This document shows positions 46,634 to 56,410 of a DNA stretch of 64,000 nucleotides, in pieces. The notes beneath the pieces were generated by a model. The model saw only the letters and a program-made list of their open reading frames with translations, was not told where the DNA came from and did no database searches. A program made the translations under genes and the position numbers. Positions within the stretch are counted from its first letter, which is position 1; each line of letters begins with the position of its first letter. This stretch comes from Thermoflavimicrobium daqui (GTDB taxonomy: Bacteria; Bacillota; Bacilli; Thermoactinomycetales; Thermoactinomycetaceae). Location of the stretch: the NCBI RefSeq assembly GCF_003313465.1, contig NZ_KZ845664.1:1-64000 (forward strand), in the 5' to 3' direction.

Positions 46634-46675
46634 GGCATGTCTGTTTAAGCTTTTTTAACTGACATGCCTAATTAC
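46634..46675 (+). terminator. Hairpin between the two VWA genes
   Basis: GGCATGTC (46634-46641) pairs with GACATGCC (46661-46668), with inner GTT..AA/TT..AAC pairs. A T-rich tail follows only weakly. The two VWA genes are therefore probably separate transcripts. Confidence 0.55.
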
Positions 46676-46789
46676 TTTTTAGATATAAGGCTGAAAAAAT
46701 GCTGATGTCCTCATGAGATTGACTTATTTAAAACAATAAGTAATTCCTAGAGGGCATCCTGATATTGAAAAAAGGAAGAGGGAGAAAGC

Positions 46790-48046
46790 TTGTTTAAGAA
46801 AAGATGGCTAATCGTTATCAGTTCATTATGTTTTATCCTTTCTAGCTGTTCAAGTATGGGATCTTCTGTTAAAGACCCTAAGCATGAGAAAAAATGGGCA
46901 ACCGATGCTAAGACGTTCTTGCTTGCTGACTCAGGGGAATTGGCTGGTAGTAAATATGATGAAAAAAAGCTTTGGGAAAAAATTCAAGATTTACCTAGTG
47001 AATTGACGGCAGAAAAAGCTTATCGAGAATTGGTCTATCTTCTTGCTGAAGATTATCGTCCATTGGTAAAAGAATTGAATCAATTTAAACCGGAATTTCA
47101 AATAAGTCCAGTAAAAAGTGAAATGATGCATAAAAAGGTCCAAAAAATCAATCTAGCTATCGTTTTTGACTCGAGCCAAGCTGTAAATCGTAAGATAAAT
47201 AATCAATTAAAACTTAACTTAGAAAAGATGGCTATCCAAAACTTTGCTACCTCTTTCCCTCGGTCATCTCATTTGACCATTCGAGGTTTTGGGGGGAAAT
47301 TCCAAGCCTCTTCTAGCTGTGACAAAACGGATATCGCTGACCCTAACTCATTTAATAAATTTCAAGCAGGAGGATCAACCGCACTGGCTCAAGGTCTAAT
47401 GGATGCAGGAGAAGATTTGGCGAAAAGGAGAAAAGCGGATAAAAATGTAATTATACTGATTGCTGGAGGAACTGATTCATGTAAGAAAGATCCAGTAAGC
47501 ATGGCAAAAACGCTACATCAAAAAGAGGACTTAAAGGCGGAGATTCATGTCATTGGGCTAGGTACAACTCCAAGCCAAAGCACCAAACTTAAACAGGTGG
47601 CTAAAGCTGGTGGAGGAAAGTTTATCCTTGCTCAGTCTGTCTATGATATTGAGAATACATTTAGAGATAATATATATGCTGGTTGGGATTATTATGTAAA
47701 TAGCTGGAAAGTGAAAAATGTTTATGCATTAAATGATTTCCAAACCAAAATCAACGAAAAAATTGAAAGATTAGTAGGGCTAAATCCTTATAAAAGTCGA
47801 TTTTACCAGTTAAAAGTCAAAGAAACACAACACTTGCAAAAAGGTCTTGAGCTAATGATTGCAGCCCAAAAAATAGATCCGAAGCAAGCTAGTCAACTCA
47901 ATGAAAAAATAGACAAACGCTATGATCTGATTCAAAATTTTTATTATCAACAGTATCAGGAGAAAAAGAAATTCATTGACCAACAAATTCAAAAAAGTAG
48001 CCAGGAAATCGATAAAATGTATATAAAAGCTCAAAAGATGAACTAA
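46790..48046 (+). CDS. VWA-domain lipoprotein paralogue with degenerate metal site
   Basis: 418 aa from TTG 46790 (GGGAG upstream). Signal peptide and lipobox LSSC, then the same architecture as the preceding gene, including LAEDYRPLVKELNQFKPEF and the C-terminal helical part. The MIDAS is broken: the first motif reads DSSQAVN instead of DxSxS, and the position of the last Asp reads AGGTDSCKKDP. The Thr motif (GGSTALAQGL) and both Cys positions (SSCDKT, TDSCKK) remain. A metal-independent role or a pairing partner for its neighbour is plausible. Confidence 0.85.
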   Translation: MFKKRWLIVISSLCFILSSCSSMGSSVKDPKHEKKWATDAKTFLLADSGELAGSKYDEKKLWEKIQDLPSELTAEKAYRELVYLLAEDYRPLVKELNQFKPEFQISPVKSEMMHKKVQKINLAIVFDSSQAVNRKINNQLKLNLEKMAIQNFATSFPRSSHLTIRGFGGKFQASSSCDKTDIADPNSFNKFQAGGSTALAQGLMDAGEDLAKRRKADKNVIILIAGGTDSCKKDPVSMAKTLHQKEDLKAEIHVIGLGTTPSQSTKLKQVAKAGGGKFILAQSVYDIENTFRDNIYAGWDYYVNSWKVKNVYALNDFQTKINEKIERLVGLNPYKSRFYQLKVKETQHLQKGLELMIAAQKIDPKQASQLNEKIDKRYDLIQNFYYQQYQEKKKFIDQQIQKSSQEIDKMYIKAQKMN

Positions 48047-48058
48047 GAATCCTTGTGA

Positions 48059-48101
48059 AAACGAGGTTACTAATCCATATCGAATAGTAACCTCGTTTTT
48101 C
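48059..48101. terminator. Bidirectional terminator
   Basis: ACGAGGTTACTA (48061-48072) pairs with TAGTAACCTCGT (48085-48096) and is followed by T4-5; it lies between the convergent VWA and rqcH genes. Confidence 0.88.
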
Positions 48102-48119
48102 TTGATCAATTTCTTTTCC

Positions 48120-49844
48120 TCAATGTTTTGGCTTGTGGGAGAGTATCTCTCTTACTTTTTGTTCATCAGGTGTTACAAATAGGGTACGTTGTTGTACGTA
48201 GTGAACAAAACCAGGTCGTGCACCAGTAGGTTTTTTCACATGCTTAATTAGGGTATAGTCAACGGGAACTTGGCTTGACTCTCTCGCTTTACTGAAATAA
48301 GCTGCTAGCATCGCTGCCTCTTGTAACGTGGTCTCACTAAAAGATTGACTACGAATAACGACATGAGAACCTGGGATATCTTTGGTATGGAGCCATGTAT
48401 CCGTAGCCGAAGCGAGTTGATGGGTTAAATAGTCATTTTGTTTATTATTACGCCCCACCATGACTAATGTATGATCTGAAGAGTAAACAGATAAGGGTGT
48501 GGGCATTTCTTTCTTTTTGCGTTTTTTTGTGGGTTTTTGTCCTCCTTTTAGCCATCCTTCTTCTTGTAGCTCTTCGCGGATTTGTTCCACTTCTCTTCGT
48601 GTAGAGTTCATAAGTTGCACGAGGACGGATTCAAGGTATTCGATTTCTTCTTTGGCTTTTTGGATTTGTTCTTCATTCCATTTTTTTGCAGCTTTTAGCT
48701 TATTATACTTTTTGAAATAGCGCTGTGCGTTTTCAGAAGGAGTAAGGATCGGATTTAGCTGAATAGTTACTTCCTTACCTTCTGGATCATAATAGTTTAC
48801 TACCTGAGCTTCTTGATCTCCACGCTTGAGCTGATGCATGTAAGCAGTAAGGAGTTCACCATAAATGCGATAAGAATCGGCTTTGGTTGTTTCAAGAAGT
48901 TCTTTTTCTAATATCTTGATTTTCTTGGTGTTTTTGTCGATATCATTTTGTAGTTTACGCATTAAATCTTGGGTCTGTTGTTTAATGCGATCACGCTCTG
49001 CTTTTCCAAAATAAAAAGACTCCAAACAAGCACTCATTGTAGCAAAAGTGCGCTGCTCGCCTTCTACGTGTGTAATTGGAATCGCACTAAACACACTTTT
49101 ATTCGCTGTATGGATAGCCGTTGGTTGATACTTGTGCCTACGAATTTGCTCCATGACTTGGTGAAAGGACTGCCATAGTTTTTCACGACTACCAAGCTCA
49201 GCCCGGTGAGTAATTTCTTTAGCGATGAGTGGACCGATACCGGTAAAGCGTTGCATTATTTGCTTATCCAATTGACCACGATTGTAGTCAAAACCGGCAA
49301 TAAATGTGTTTTTATCCACTTCAAGTGGATTTTTTTTAGCTTGATCTGGTGGAGGTGAGTAAGTAGATCCTGGTAAAACCTGTCGGTGTTGACTGATTGC
49401 TGGTGTCACACGACGAATAGCATCCAATATGGTATCTGTTTCTGGATCAAGTAAGATGAGGTTACTATGCCGTCCCATGATTTCTATCACAATGCGTCGT
49501 GTTACTTCATCTCCTAATTCATTTCGGGTGCGAAAATTGATATGGATGACCCGTTCCATTCCAATCTGTTCGATTGACTGAATAATGGCTCCTTCACAAT
49601 GTTTACGCATGAGCATACAAAACATGGGCGGTTCGGTAGGATGATCCATGTTTTCTTCGATTAAATGAACCCTTGGATAAGCTGGATGAGCTGATAATAG
49701 TAAACGATGATTTTTTCCAAAAGCACGGATATATAGTAAAATTTCGATTTCACTTGGTTGATATACTTTGGTAATCCGACCACTTGACAAAGTTTGGCTT
49801 AATTCATAAACGATGGCTCGAGTCATAATTCCATCAAAAGACAT
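48120..49844 (-). CDS. rqcH: Ribosome quality-control protein RqcH (NEMF/Rqc2 family)
   Basis: 574 aa. The NFACT-N domain starts MSFDGIMTRAIVYELSQTL and includes the RITKVYQPSEIEILLY stretch. Coiled-coil arms at about 290-440 are followed by the NFACT-R domain SDHTLVMVGRNNKQNDYLTH and DTWLHTKDIPGSHVVIRS. RqcH binds stalled 50S-peptidyl-tRNA complexes and adds C-terminal alanine tails for degradation; older names are FbpA and YloA. It neighbours a YloB-type ATPase gene here, as in B. subtilis. Confidence 0.95.
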   Translation of the reverse strand: MSFDGIMTRAIVYELSQTLSSGRITKVYQPSEIEILLYIRAFGKNHRLLLSAHPAYPRVHLIEENMDHPTEPPMFCMLMRKHCEGAIIQSIEQIGMERVIHINFRTRNELGDEVTRRIVIEIMGRHSNLILLDPETDTILDAIRRVTPAISQHRQVLPGSTYSPPPDQAKKNPLEVDKNTFIAGFDYNRGQLDKQIMQRFTGIGPLIAKEITHRAELGSREKLWQSFHQVMEQIRRHKYQPTAIHTANKSVFSAIPITHVEGEQRTFATMSACLESFYFGKAERDRIKQQTQDLMRKLQNDIDKNTKKIKILEKELLETTKADSYRIYGELLTAYMHQLKRGDQEAQVVNYYDPEGKEVTIQLNPILTPSENAQRYFKKYNKLKAAKKWNEEQIQKAKEEIEYLESVLVQLMNSTRREVEQIREELQEEGWLKGGQKPTKKRKKKEMPTPLSVYSSDHTLVMVGRNNKQNDYLTHQLASATDTWLHTKDIPGSHVVIRSQSFSETTLQEAAMLAAYFSKARESSQVPVDYTLIKHVKKPTGARPGFVHYVQQRTLFVTPDEQKVREILSHKPKH

Positions 49845-50225
49845 GGAACATTCCTTCTTTCATTTTTAAACTCATTCATCCATTTTACTAAATTTCAAGG
49901 GAAATGTCTTTGTGTTTGAGATGATCGAAGTTAAATATATATAGAAGAAAGGATTTAGGATTCTATATGATATCTTCATTTCAAATTAAATTATGTAACG
50001 CAATCTGATTTAATAAAATTGTAGAAAATCTATCTTTTTATCCCCTTAACAGTTATCTAGATCAAAGGTATGCTGATTAAGAGAAAAAAGTAGATGGTTA
50101 TCCAATAGTAAAAAGAGGTGTCATTAACCTAGTTAAAATAAGTTCATTCAACCTGTTAACTCAACAAGTGAAGTTTGAATTTGTTCATAAAAGTGATGTA
50201 AAGGTATGAATAGGGGGTTACTGGA
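49845..50225. other. Divergent intergenic region rqcH / lipoprotein
   Basis: 380 bp without a gene. AT-rich; contains small imperfect repeats (GTTAACTCAACAAGTG near 50155) and probably promoters for both flanking genes, but none that I can assign firmly. Confidence 0.4.
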
Positions 50226-50759
50226 TTGTCGGCTAGTAAATGGAAACGACTCATCCTGATAGGGGGATTGATTTCTCTATTGTTAACTGCTTGTAGTAGT
50301 ACCGAATTATCTCAACCAGAGGAAGCATATATTGATTATTTAAATAAAATTCAAAGTGAAGATGCAAAAATATATACAAAAGGTCTCTCCTATATCTACT
50401 ATGGAAAGAATAAGCAGGCCAAAGTTAATTATGAAGGGCTTAAATATGAAACAAAGTGGAAAAAAGGAGGAAAGAGGCACTCTTTTCGTATCATGATCGC
50501 GGTCCATCCAGAAGATTCACCTTTTGATTCTACGGCAACACTTCTGTTTAAATACCCTAAAGAAGATTGCAAGAGAATGGGTAAACTGGTAGGAAATGAA
50601 CAGCAAATTCCTAAGTCCAATAAAATCTATCAAGTTCATTTAAAAAAAGTGGATGATCAGTGGAAGATTGATTTAACCCGTCCGGGTACAGAGTTAAAGA
50701 AGCAAATCGAAGATATTGACTGGAAAGAAGCGAAGATGAAGCTAGAGATACCGAAGTAA
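50226..50759 (+). CDS. Hypothetical lipoprotein
   Basis: 177 aa from TTG 50226 with AGGGGG upstream. Signal peptide and lipobox LLTACSS (Cys23). The mature part begins PEEAYIDYLNKIQSEDAKIY and looks like a small mixed alpha/beta domain ending WKIDLTRPGTELKKQIEDID, reminiscent of DUF4878-type lumazine-like folds, though I cannot confirm it. Role unknown; it lies between rqcH and the ATPase gene. Confidence 0.75.
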   Translation: MSASKWKRLILIGGLISLLLTACSSTELSQPEEAYIDYLNKIQSEDAKIYTKGLSYIYYGKNKQAKVNYEGLKYETKWKKGGKRHSFRIMIAVHPEDSPFDSTATLLFKYPKEDCKRMGKLVGNEQQIPKSNKIYQVHLKKVDDQWKIDLTRPGTELKKQIEDIDWKEAKMKLEIPK

Positions 50760-50950
50760 ATATGTAGGAAGTGGCCCTAGATGTTTGAGGGCTATTTTTA
50801 TTTGCTTAAGTTTTAACTCAAAGGGCTCTGTGGTTCTCCCTTCCTCCAATTCTTGAATTTAGAATATATAAAAAATATTCCTATTATATCATTTTTGACA
50901 GCTCGTCTGAATACATATGAGCTAGAGAAAGTGGTATAAAGGAGGAAATC

Positions 50951-53689
50951 ATGTTGTCGGATCAAGCACGGTGGGTTGATTGGGAAGCGGAGAAAGTTAC
51001 TTCACACTTTCATGTAGATCCTACACTCGGACTTAATGAAAAAGAAGTGGAAGCACGACTAAAGGAAGTGGGGCCTAATCAGCTAGTAGAAGGGGAGAAA
51101 ACGTCATATTTATCTGTATTTATAGCCCAATTTAAAGACTTTATGGTCTGGGTCTTACTTGTTGCGACCATTATTTCTGGTTTGTTGGGTGAATATACAG
51201 ATGCGATTGCGATTATTGCTATTGTTATCATAAATGCTATCTTGGGATTTGTTCAAGAAGTACGGGCAGAACGTTCATTAAGTGCACTTAAAAAGTTATC
51301 CGCTCCAACAGCTCGTGTCCTCAGAGAAGGACAGTGGACTCGTGTTGATGCTTCTAGGCTGGTTCCTGGAGATATCATTAGTTTAGAAAGCGGAGATCGT
51401 ATACCTGCAGATCTACGCTTCTTAAAAGCAGAGAATTTATATATTGAAGAGTCGGCTTTAACAGGGGAGTCCGTTCCGGTTCAAAAGATATCTGCAAAGC
51501 TATCGAAAGCGGATGTTCCTCTAGGAGATCGTAAAAATATGGGTTATATGGGCACCATGGTGGTTCGTGGCACAGGAACCGGAATTGTGGTTTCTACAGG
51601 AATGGCCACGGAAATGGGACGGATTGCCCATTTGATTGAGAGTACGGAAGAGATGGAAACTCCGCTGCAGCATCGTTTGGAACAACTAGGAAAAGTTCTT
51701 GTCATCGTTGCTTTGATGCTTACAGCATTAGTGGTGGTAACGGGGATTTTACATGGGCATGATGGATATAAAATGTTTTTAGCAGGTGTAAGCCTAGCCG
51801 TTGCAGCCATTCCCGAGGGATTGCCGGCGATTGTGACGATCGCTTTAGCATTAGGGGTTCAACGAATGATAAAAAAGCGTGCGATTGTACGAAAACTACC
51901 TTCTGTTGAAACTCTAGGTTGTGCGACCGTTATCTGTTCTGATAAAACAGGAACCTTAACTCAAAACAAAATGACAGTCACACATATTTGGACGGATAAT
52001 CATGTTGTTCAAGTTTCGGGGAGAGGGTATCAGCCAGAAGGTCAATTTCTCCACGAGAATAAAGAACTGAATTTATCAACGACCCCGTCTTTGCGAAGGT
52101 TACTAGAGATTGCTGTACTTTGTAATAATGCCCAGTTAATCTGCAAGAAAGCAAAAGGTGGACTGCTTCGAAGAAAGCAAGAAGATTGGGGGATTGACGG
52201 AGACCCCACTGAGGGAGCATTATTGGTAGCAGGAGCTAAGGGAGGATTCTCCCAAAGCGGAATGAGTCATGAATGGAAGCGGATCAAAGAATATCCATTT
52301 GATTCAGAGCGGAAAATGATGTCAGTGATCGCGATGAATCAGCGTGGCAAGCAATTCGTATTTACCAAGGGTGCACCAGATATTTTATTAGCTCGTTGTA
52401 CCCAAATTTATCACCAAGGGAAAATCATGGCTTTAACACCAACTATACGAGCAGAAGTGCTAAAGAAAAATGATGAGTTAGCGCGGATGGCCCTTCGAAA
52501 TTTGGCCTTTGCCTATAAGGAGTTAACACCACAAGAAGCATCATCCAGAAGTTCTCATGTGGAACAAGGTTTAACCTTTGTGGGACTTGCTGGAATGATT
52601 GATCCACCTCGTGAAGAAGCAAAAGAAGCGATTCGTGTATGTCGGCGTGCCGGCATTAAAACGGTCATGATTACAGGAGATCATCAAACGACTGCCGAAG
52701 CGATAGCGGTGGAGCTAGGGATTAAGCAGCCAAATGGACTTACTATCAATGGACAAGATCTTAATTCGATTAAAGAAAAGGAATTCTTGCAAAAGGTGAA
52801 TGACATCGATGTTTATGCAAGAGTTTCTCCCGAACATAAACTCAAGATTGTGAAAGCCCTGCAAGAGAAAGGACATGTTGTGGCGATGACAGGAGATGGG
52901 GTTAATGATGCCCCAGCGATCAAAGCTGCCAATATCGGTATTGCGATGGGTGTTACTGGTACAGATGTATCAAAAGAAGCCTCTTCTTTAATTTTGGCGG
53001 ATGATAATTTTGCGACGATTGTTTCTGCAGTTGAAGAAGGGCGTCATATCTATGATAATATCCGAAAGTTTATCAGTTACTTATTGGCCAGTAATGTGGG
53101 GGAAATATTGGTCATGTTTTTAGCGATGCTAGGTGGATTTCCTTTGCCTCTTGTACCCATCCAAATTCTCTGGGTTAACCTGGTTACTGATGGTTTACCA
53201 GCGATGGCTTTAGGAGTAGATCCCGCTGAAGAGGATACCATGTCACGACCGCCCCGAGATAGTAAAGAAAGTATTTTTGCGCGCAGAGTGGGTTGGAAAA
53301 TTGTCACACGTGGACTTTTAATTGGGCTATGTTCGCTCGCAGCATTTTGGATTACCTATACGGAATATCCAGAAAATCTGGTTCTTGCACAAACAGTAGC
53401 ATTTGCTACCTTAGTTATGTCACAATTGGTTTATGTGTTCGATTGTCGGTCGGCTGGTTCAATTTTTAGTCGCACGCCTTTTGATAATAAACCGTTATTA
53501 CTCGCTGTTGTTTCTTCGATTCTCTTGTTACTGGTCGTGATTTATTACACACCGTTACAGCCTATATTCCATACAGTGCCCCTAGGTATTCGTGAATGGA
53601 TCTTAATCTGTGTTACTTCTGTCTTACCTGTAAATATTGCAGGAATCTTAGATCAAATTCGACCTGTAAGAAAGCTAATTAATGGATAG
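50951..53689 (+). CDS. yloB: Calcium-transporting P-type ATPase (YloB-like, type IIA)
   Basis: 912 aa. Cation-ATPase N-terminal domain (1-70), actuator loop with ALTGESVPV (about 168-176), PEGLPAIVTIALALG in M4 with ion-binding Glu, phosphorylation site SDKTGTLTQNKMT (Asp about 330), nucleotide-binding KGAPD, hinge MTGDGVNDAPAIKAA, and M5-M10 including LLASNVGEILVMFLAM and NLVTDGLPA. It exports Ca2+ at ATP cost; in B. subtilis YloB supports calcium loading during sporulation. GGAGG precedes ATG. Confidence 0.93.
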   Translation: MLSDQARWVDWEAEKVTSHFHVDPTLGLNEKEVEARLKEVGPNQLVEGEKTSYLSVFIAQFKDFMVWVLLVATIISGLLGEYTDAIAIIAIVIINAILGFVQEVRAERSLSALKKLSAPTARVLREGQWTRVDASRLVPGDIISLESGDRIPADLRFLKAENLYIEESALTGESVPVQKISAKLSKADVPLGDRKNMGYMGTMVVRGTGTGIVVSTGMATEMGRIAHLIESTEEMETPLQHRLEQLGKVLVIVALMLTALVVVTGILHGHDGYKMFLAGVSLAVAAIPEGLPAIVTIALALGVQRMIKKRAIVRKLPSVETLGCATVICSDKTGTLTQNKMTVTHIWTDNHVVQVSGRGYQPEGQFLHENKELNLSTTPSLRRLLEIAVLCNNAQLICKKAKGGLLRRKQEDWGIDGDPTEGALLVAGAKGGFSQSGMSHEWKRIKEYPFDSERKMMSVIAMNQRGKQFVFTKGAPDILLARCTQIYHQGKIMALTPTIRAEVLKKNDELARMALRNLAFAYKELTPQEASSRSSHVEQGLTFVGLAGMIDPPREEAKEAIRVCRRAGIKTVMITGDHQTTAEAIAVELGIKQPNGLTINGQDLNSIKEKEFLQKVNDIDVYARVSPEHKLKIVKALQEKGHVVAMTGDGVNDAPAIKAANIGIAMGVTGTDVSKEASSLILADDNFATIVSAVEEGRHIYDNIRKFISYLLASNVGEILVMFLAMLGGFPLPLVPIQILWVNLVTDGLPAMALGVDPAEEDTMSRPPRDSKESIFARRVGWKIVTRGLLIGLCSLAAFWITYTEYPENLVLAQTVAFATLVMSQLVYVFDCRSAGSIFSRTPFDNKPLLLAVVSSILLLLVVIYYTPLQPIFHTVPLGIREWILICVTSVLPVNIAGILDQIRPVRKLING

Positions 53690-53871
53690 TCCATTTTATC
53701 ATTTGCTAGGAGTGTTGATTTACATAATAATGGAAGTTGTAGAGGGTTTATAGTCGAAAATGCCTCTTTACTTGGCCTATTTTGGTTAATCAACACTACT
53801 AATTTCTCGATCTGATCATCTTGATCATTTAAGGTGCAATTTTGATCGTACAACTTGAGGTGAGAACATCA

Positions 53872-54717
53872 ATGCAATTTACCAAAATGCATGGACTAAT
53901 GAATGATTTTGTCATTACCATACATGATACAATCCCTGCTAATGTAGAGCAATTAGCAAGGACGATTTGTCATAGGAGAATAGGAATTGGTGCTGACGGG
54001 CTTGTATTTATTCTTCCATCTGAGTTAGCTGAGTTCCGCATGCGTATTTTTAATGCGGATGGCTCAGAGTCGGAGCAATGTGGGAATGCTCTACGCTGTG
54101 TTGCTAAATATTATGCCGAAAGAATAGTGACTACTAAGCCAAGTCAATGTACAGTCGAAACAGGGATTGGGATACAAAAAGTTTGGCTTGAATATAGAAA
54201 TCACCAAGTTACACAGATTCGTGTAGATATGGGGGAGCCTATCTTACAGGCGGAGCAAGTTCCAGTTCTTCACCAAGAGCCCATAGTCATTCGCCAACCG
54301 ATTCAAGCCGGATCACATACTTTCCATTTTACGGCAGTCTCTATGGGGAACCCTCATGCTGTAATTGAAGTGGAAGATCCTTATCAGATCCCACTTGAAA
54401 CTTGGGGACCATTGTTAGAAAAACATGAATGGTTTCCACGACGTACCAATGTGGAATTTATTTCGATTCAGTCCCCCCATGAGATGACAATGCGTGTATG
54501 GGAGAGAGGTGCTGGTGAAACGATGGCCTGTGGTTCAGGGGCTTGTGCAGTGGTTGTAGCAGGAGTGCTGACGGAAAGATGTGATCGTAAAGTCACTGTT
54601 CACTTAAGAGGTGGCGATTTAGAGATTGACTGGAATGAGGAAGACCGCCATGTCTATATGACCGGACCAGCTGAGTACATTTTCGAAGGAAATTGGGTAT
54701 CAAAAACGAATATTTAA
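53872..54717 (+). CDS. dapF: Diaminopimelate epimerase
   Basis: 281 aa from ATG 53872 (GAGGTGA 7 nt upstream), beginning MQFTKMHGLMNDFV. The two active cysteines are in ADGSESEQCGNALRC and ETMACGSGACAVVV. It converts LL- to meso-diaminopimelate for lysine and peptidoglycan. Single gene closed by a terminator. Confidence 0.96.
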   Translation: MQFTKMHGLMNDFVITIHDTIPANVEQLARTICHRRIGIGADGLVFILPSELAEFRMRIFNADGSESEQCGNALRCVAKYYAERIVTTKPSQCTVETGIGIQKVWLEYRNHQVTQIRVDMGEPILQAEQVPVLHQEPIVIRQPIQAGSHTFHFTAVSMGNPHAVIEVEDPYQIPLETWGPLLEKHEWFPRRTNVEFISIQSPHEMTMRVWERGAGETMACGSGACAVVVAGVLTERCDRKVTVHLRGGDLEIDWNEEDRHVYMTGPAEYIFEGNWVSKTNI

Positions 54718-54721
54718 TATA

Positions 54722-54752
54722 AAAAAAAACCGCCTTTTTGGCGGTTTTTTTG
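54722..54752. terminator. Bidirectional terminator after dapF
   Basis: AAAAAACCGCC and GGCGGTTTTTTT form a compact stem with a T5 loop; A and T runs on both sides let it act for the convergent lipoprotein gene as well. Confidence 0.92.
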
Positions 54753-54756
54753 CGTT

Positions 54757-55533
54757 CTAAGCAGCTCTTCTTGCTCTTCTCTTTCTTTTCTTTCTACCCA
54801 TGACGATCAACAAGACAATGACAAAGATGATAATAATTCCCCAAGTGAACGGATTAGGGATATCTTTAGCCATATAAATATGATTATCACCAGTCGGATT
54901 CATCTTCCAAGTTAAGGTTTTTCCATCTTCGGAAACACTTGTTGCATTATGGTCGGTTGCCTCTACAGGTAAGGTTAAAATAAAGCGTAAGTTCATTTTA
55001 TCAAAGACTATTTTTTTAAACTGTTCAGGAATGTTATTCAGTGCAGTACTTTGCATTTTGGATGGATCAAAGTGAGCATCTAGTTTGAGTGTGGAAAAGA
55101 ATAATCCCCAGTCAATGGAATAACCAGAACCACTTCCATTCGTATTGGCTAGGGTTGTCGAATTTTGTAAAGAAGCTGCTTGTGTCGTTGCCCATTGATA
55201 AGCCGCTTGTAAATCACTACCTAAGCTGGTAGGAGGTTCTTTAATAAAATTATCTACATTTTTCGTAGCTTTCCAGCCTTTTTTCTCACCTTGTGTTATT
55301 TCTTGAATCTGAAAGCCTTGCTGTGCCAACTTTTCTTTCGTTTGATTGATTTGGTTGTTTTGTGTACCAGACATGAATTGATTGGCTAACTCAGATGTTA
55401 AAAAGGTTAATTCATATGTACCTGACAAATCAGCATTTAACTTAACATGTGCATCAACATCGACACAGCCTGTAAGTAAAATAGCAAACAATACACAAAT
55501 AAGAATTGTAAGAGGTAATTTCTTTTTATTCAA
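54757..55533 (-). CDS. DUF3153/LppM-like lipoprotein with C-terminal membrane helix
   Basis: 258 aa. Lipobox LLTGC, then VDVDAHVKLNADLSGTYELTF typical of DUF3153 (LppM-like) proteins, a Gln/Thr-rich middle, and GDNHIYMAKDIPNPF before a membrane helix WGIIIIFVIVLLIVMG and a very basic tail (RKKRKRRARRAA). It is thus held by a lipid and a helix with the tail inside the cell. I chose TTG 55533 (AGGAG 8 nt upstream); ATG 55539 is only 2 nt from it. Confidence 0.78.
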   Translation of the reverse strand: MNKKKLPLTILICVLFAILLTGCVDVDAHVKLNADLSGTYELTFLTSELANQFMSGTQNNQINQTKEKLAQQGFQIQEITQGEKKGWKATKNVDNFIKEPPTSLGSDLQAAYQWATTQAASLQNSTTLANTNGSGSGYSIDWGLFFSTLKLDAHFDPSKMQSTALNNIPEQFKKIVFDKMNLRFILTLPVEATDHNATSVSEDGKTLTWKMNPTGDNHIYMAKDIPNPFTWGIIIIFVIVLLIVMGRKKRKRRARRAA

Positions 55534-55930
55534 TATCATTTCTCCTTCTTAATATCATCACTGGATAAACAATTATGAAGAGCAGCTTGCCTAAGTATAT
55601 TCGTATTTTATACTAACTGAACGAGAGGGACAACTAAATAAAAATGAAGTGATTTTCTTTGTTTCTTTAAGAAAAAACTGAAATAAAGCCCTATAAAGAT
55701 AATGTTCGTATATGAATTGTTCGATGATTTGTCGAATTAGACTTTATAATCGACTTCGTCACTTTTGGTGTAATGATCTCAACGACCTTCATTTTTTTTT
55801 AATGGGAATATATGTAGAGTTCAGGGCTGATCATAAGTGGTAAGTATCAAGAGGTATCTTTGATAGAGCCATCTATGGCTAAACAAGAATCCGTCTTATT
55901 TTCATACTATTATGATAAATTATATCGAAC

Positions 55931-55980
55931 TTGACGACTAGCGAAAACAGTTGTAATCTGTACATGTGATATATATACAG
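55931..55980 (+). promoter_or_regulatory. Promoter and operator of the GntR-ABC operon
   Basis: TTGACG (55931-55936), 17-nt spacer, TAATCT (55954-55959). CTGTA (55958-55962) and TACAG (55976-55980) form an inverted repeat with a 13-nt spacer over the start region. The spacing equals that reported for YtrA-type GntR operators (AGTGTA-N13-TACACT), so autoregulation is likely. The remainder of 55540-56032 holds no gene. Confidence 0.6.
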
Positions 55981-56032
55981 TATAAACGGAGAGTACAATA
56001 TAAACGATGTTCGATCTGGATAGAGGTGGGAC

Positions 56033-56410
56033 ATGAAAATTATTATTAGCAATTCATCATCAGATCCGATTTATGAGCAAATCGCCAAGCAAATTCGTGA
56101 TGACATCCTAAAAGGAAAGCTGATGGGTGGTGATGTATTACCTTCCATTCGAGTGTTAGCCAAAGAGCTCGGAATTAGTGTGATTACCACAAAGCGTGCC
56201 TATGAAAAATTAGAGCAAGAAGGATTTGTGGAAACAGTAGGAGGTAAAGGGACTTATGTTGCAGAGCAAAATAAAGATTTAATCAGAGAAAGACAGCTTC
56301 GTATTTTAGAAGAAAAAATCGTTGAAATGATAGAGGTAAGTAAAACAGTAGACATTACTTATGAAGAGTTATTGCAAATGATTCGTGTGATTTATCAGGA
56401 GGTTGAATAA
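56033..56410 (+). CDS. GntR-family repressor, YtrA subfamily
   Basis: 125 aa: winged HTH (IYEQIAKQIRDDILKGKLMG, SIRVLAKELGISVITTKRAYEKLEQEGFV) with the short C-terminal dimerisation helices of the YtrA type. Such proteins usually repress their own ABC operon and respond to cell-envelope antibiotics. Its stop overlaps the ATPase start (TAATG). Confidence 0.9.
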   Translation: MKIIISNSSSDPIYEQIAKQIRDDILKGKLMGGDVLPSIRVLAKELGISVITTKRAYEKLEQEGFVETVGGKGTYVAEQNKDLIRERQLRILEEKIVEMIEVSKTVDITYEELLQMIRVIYQEVE

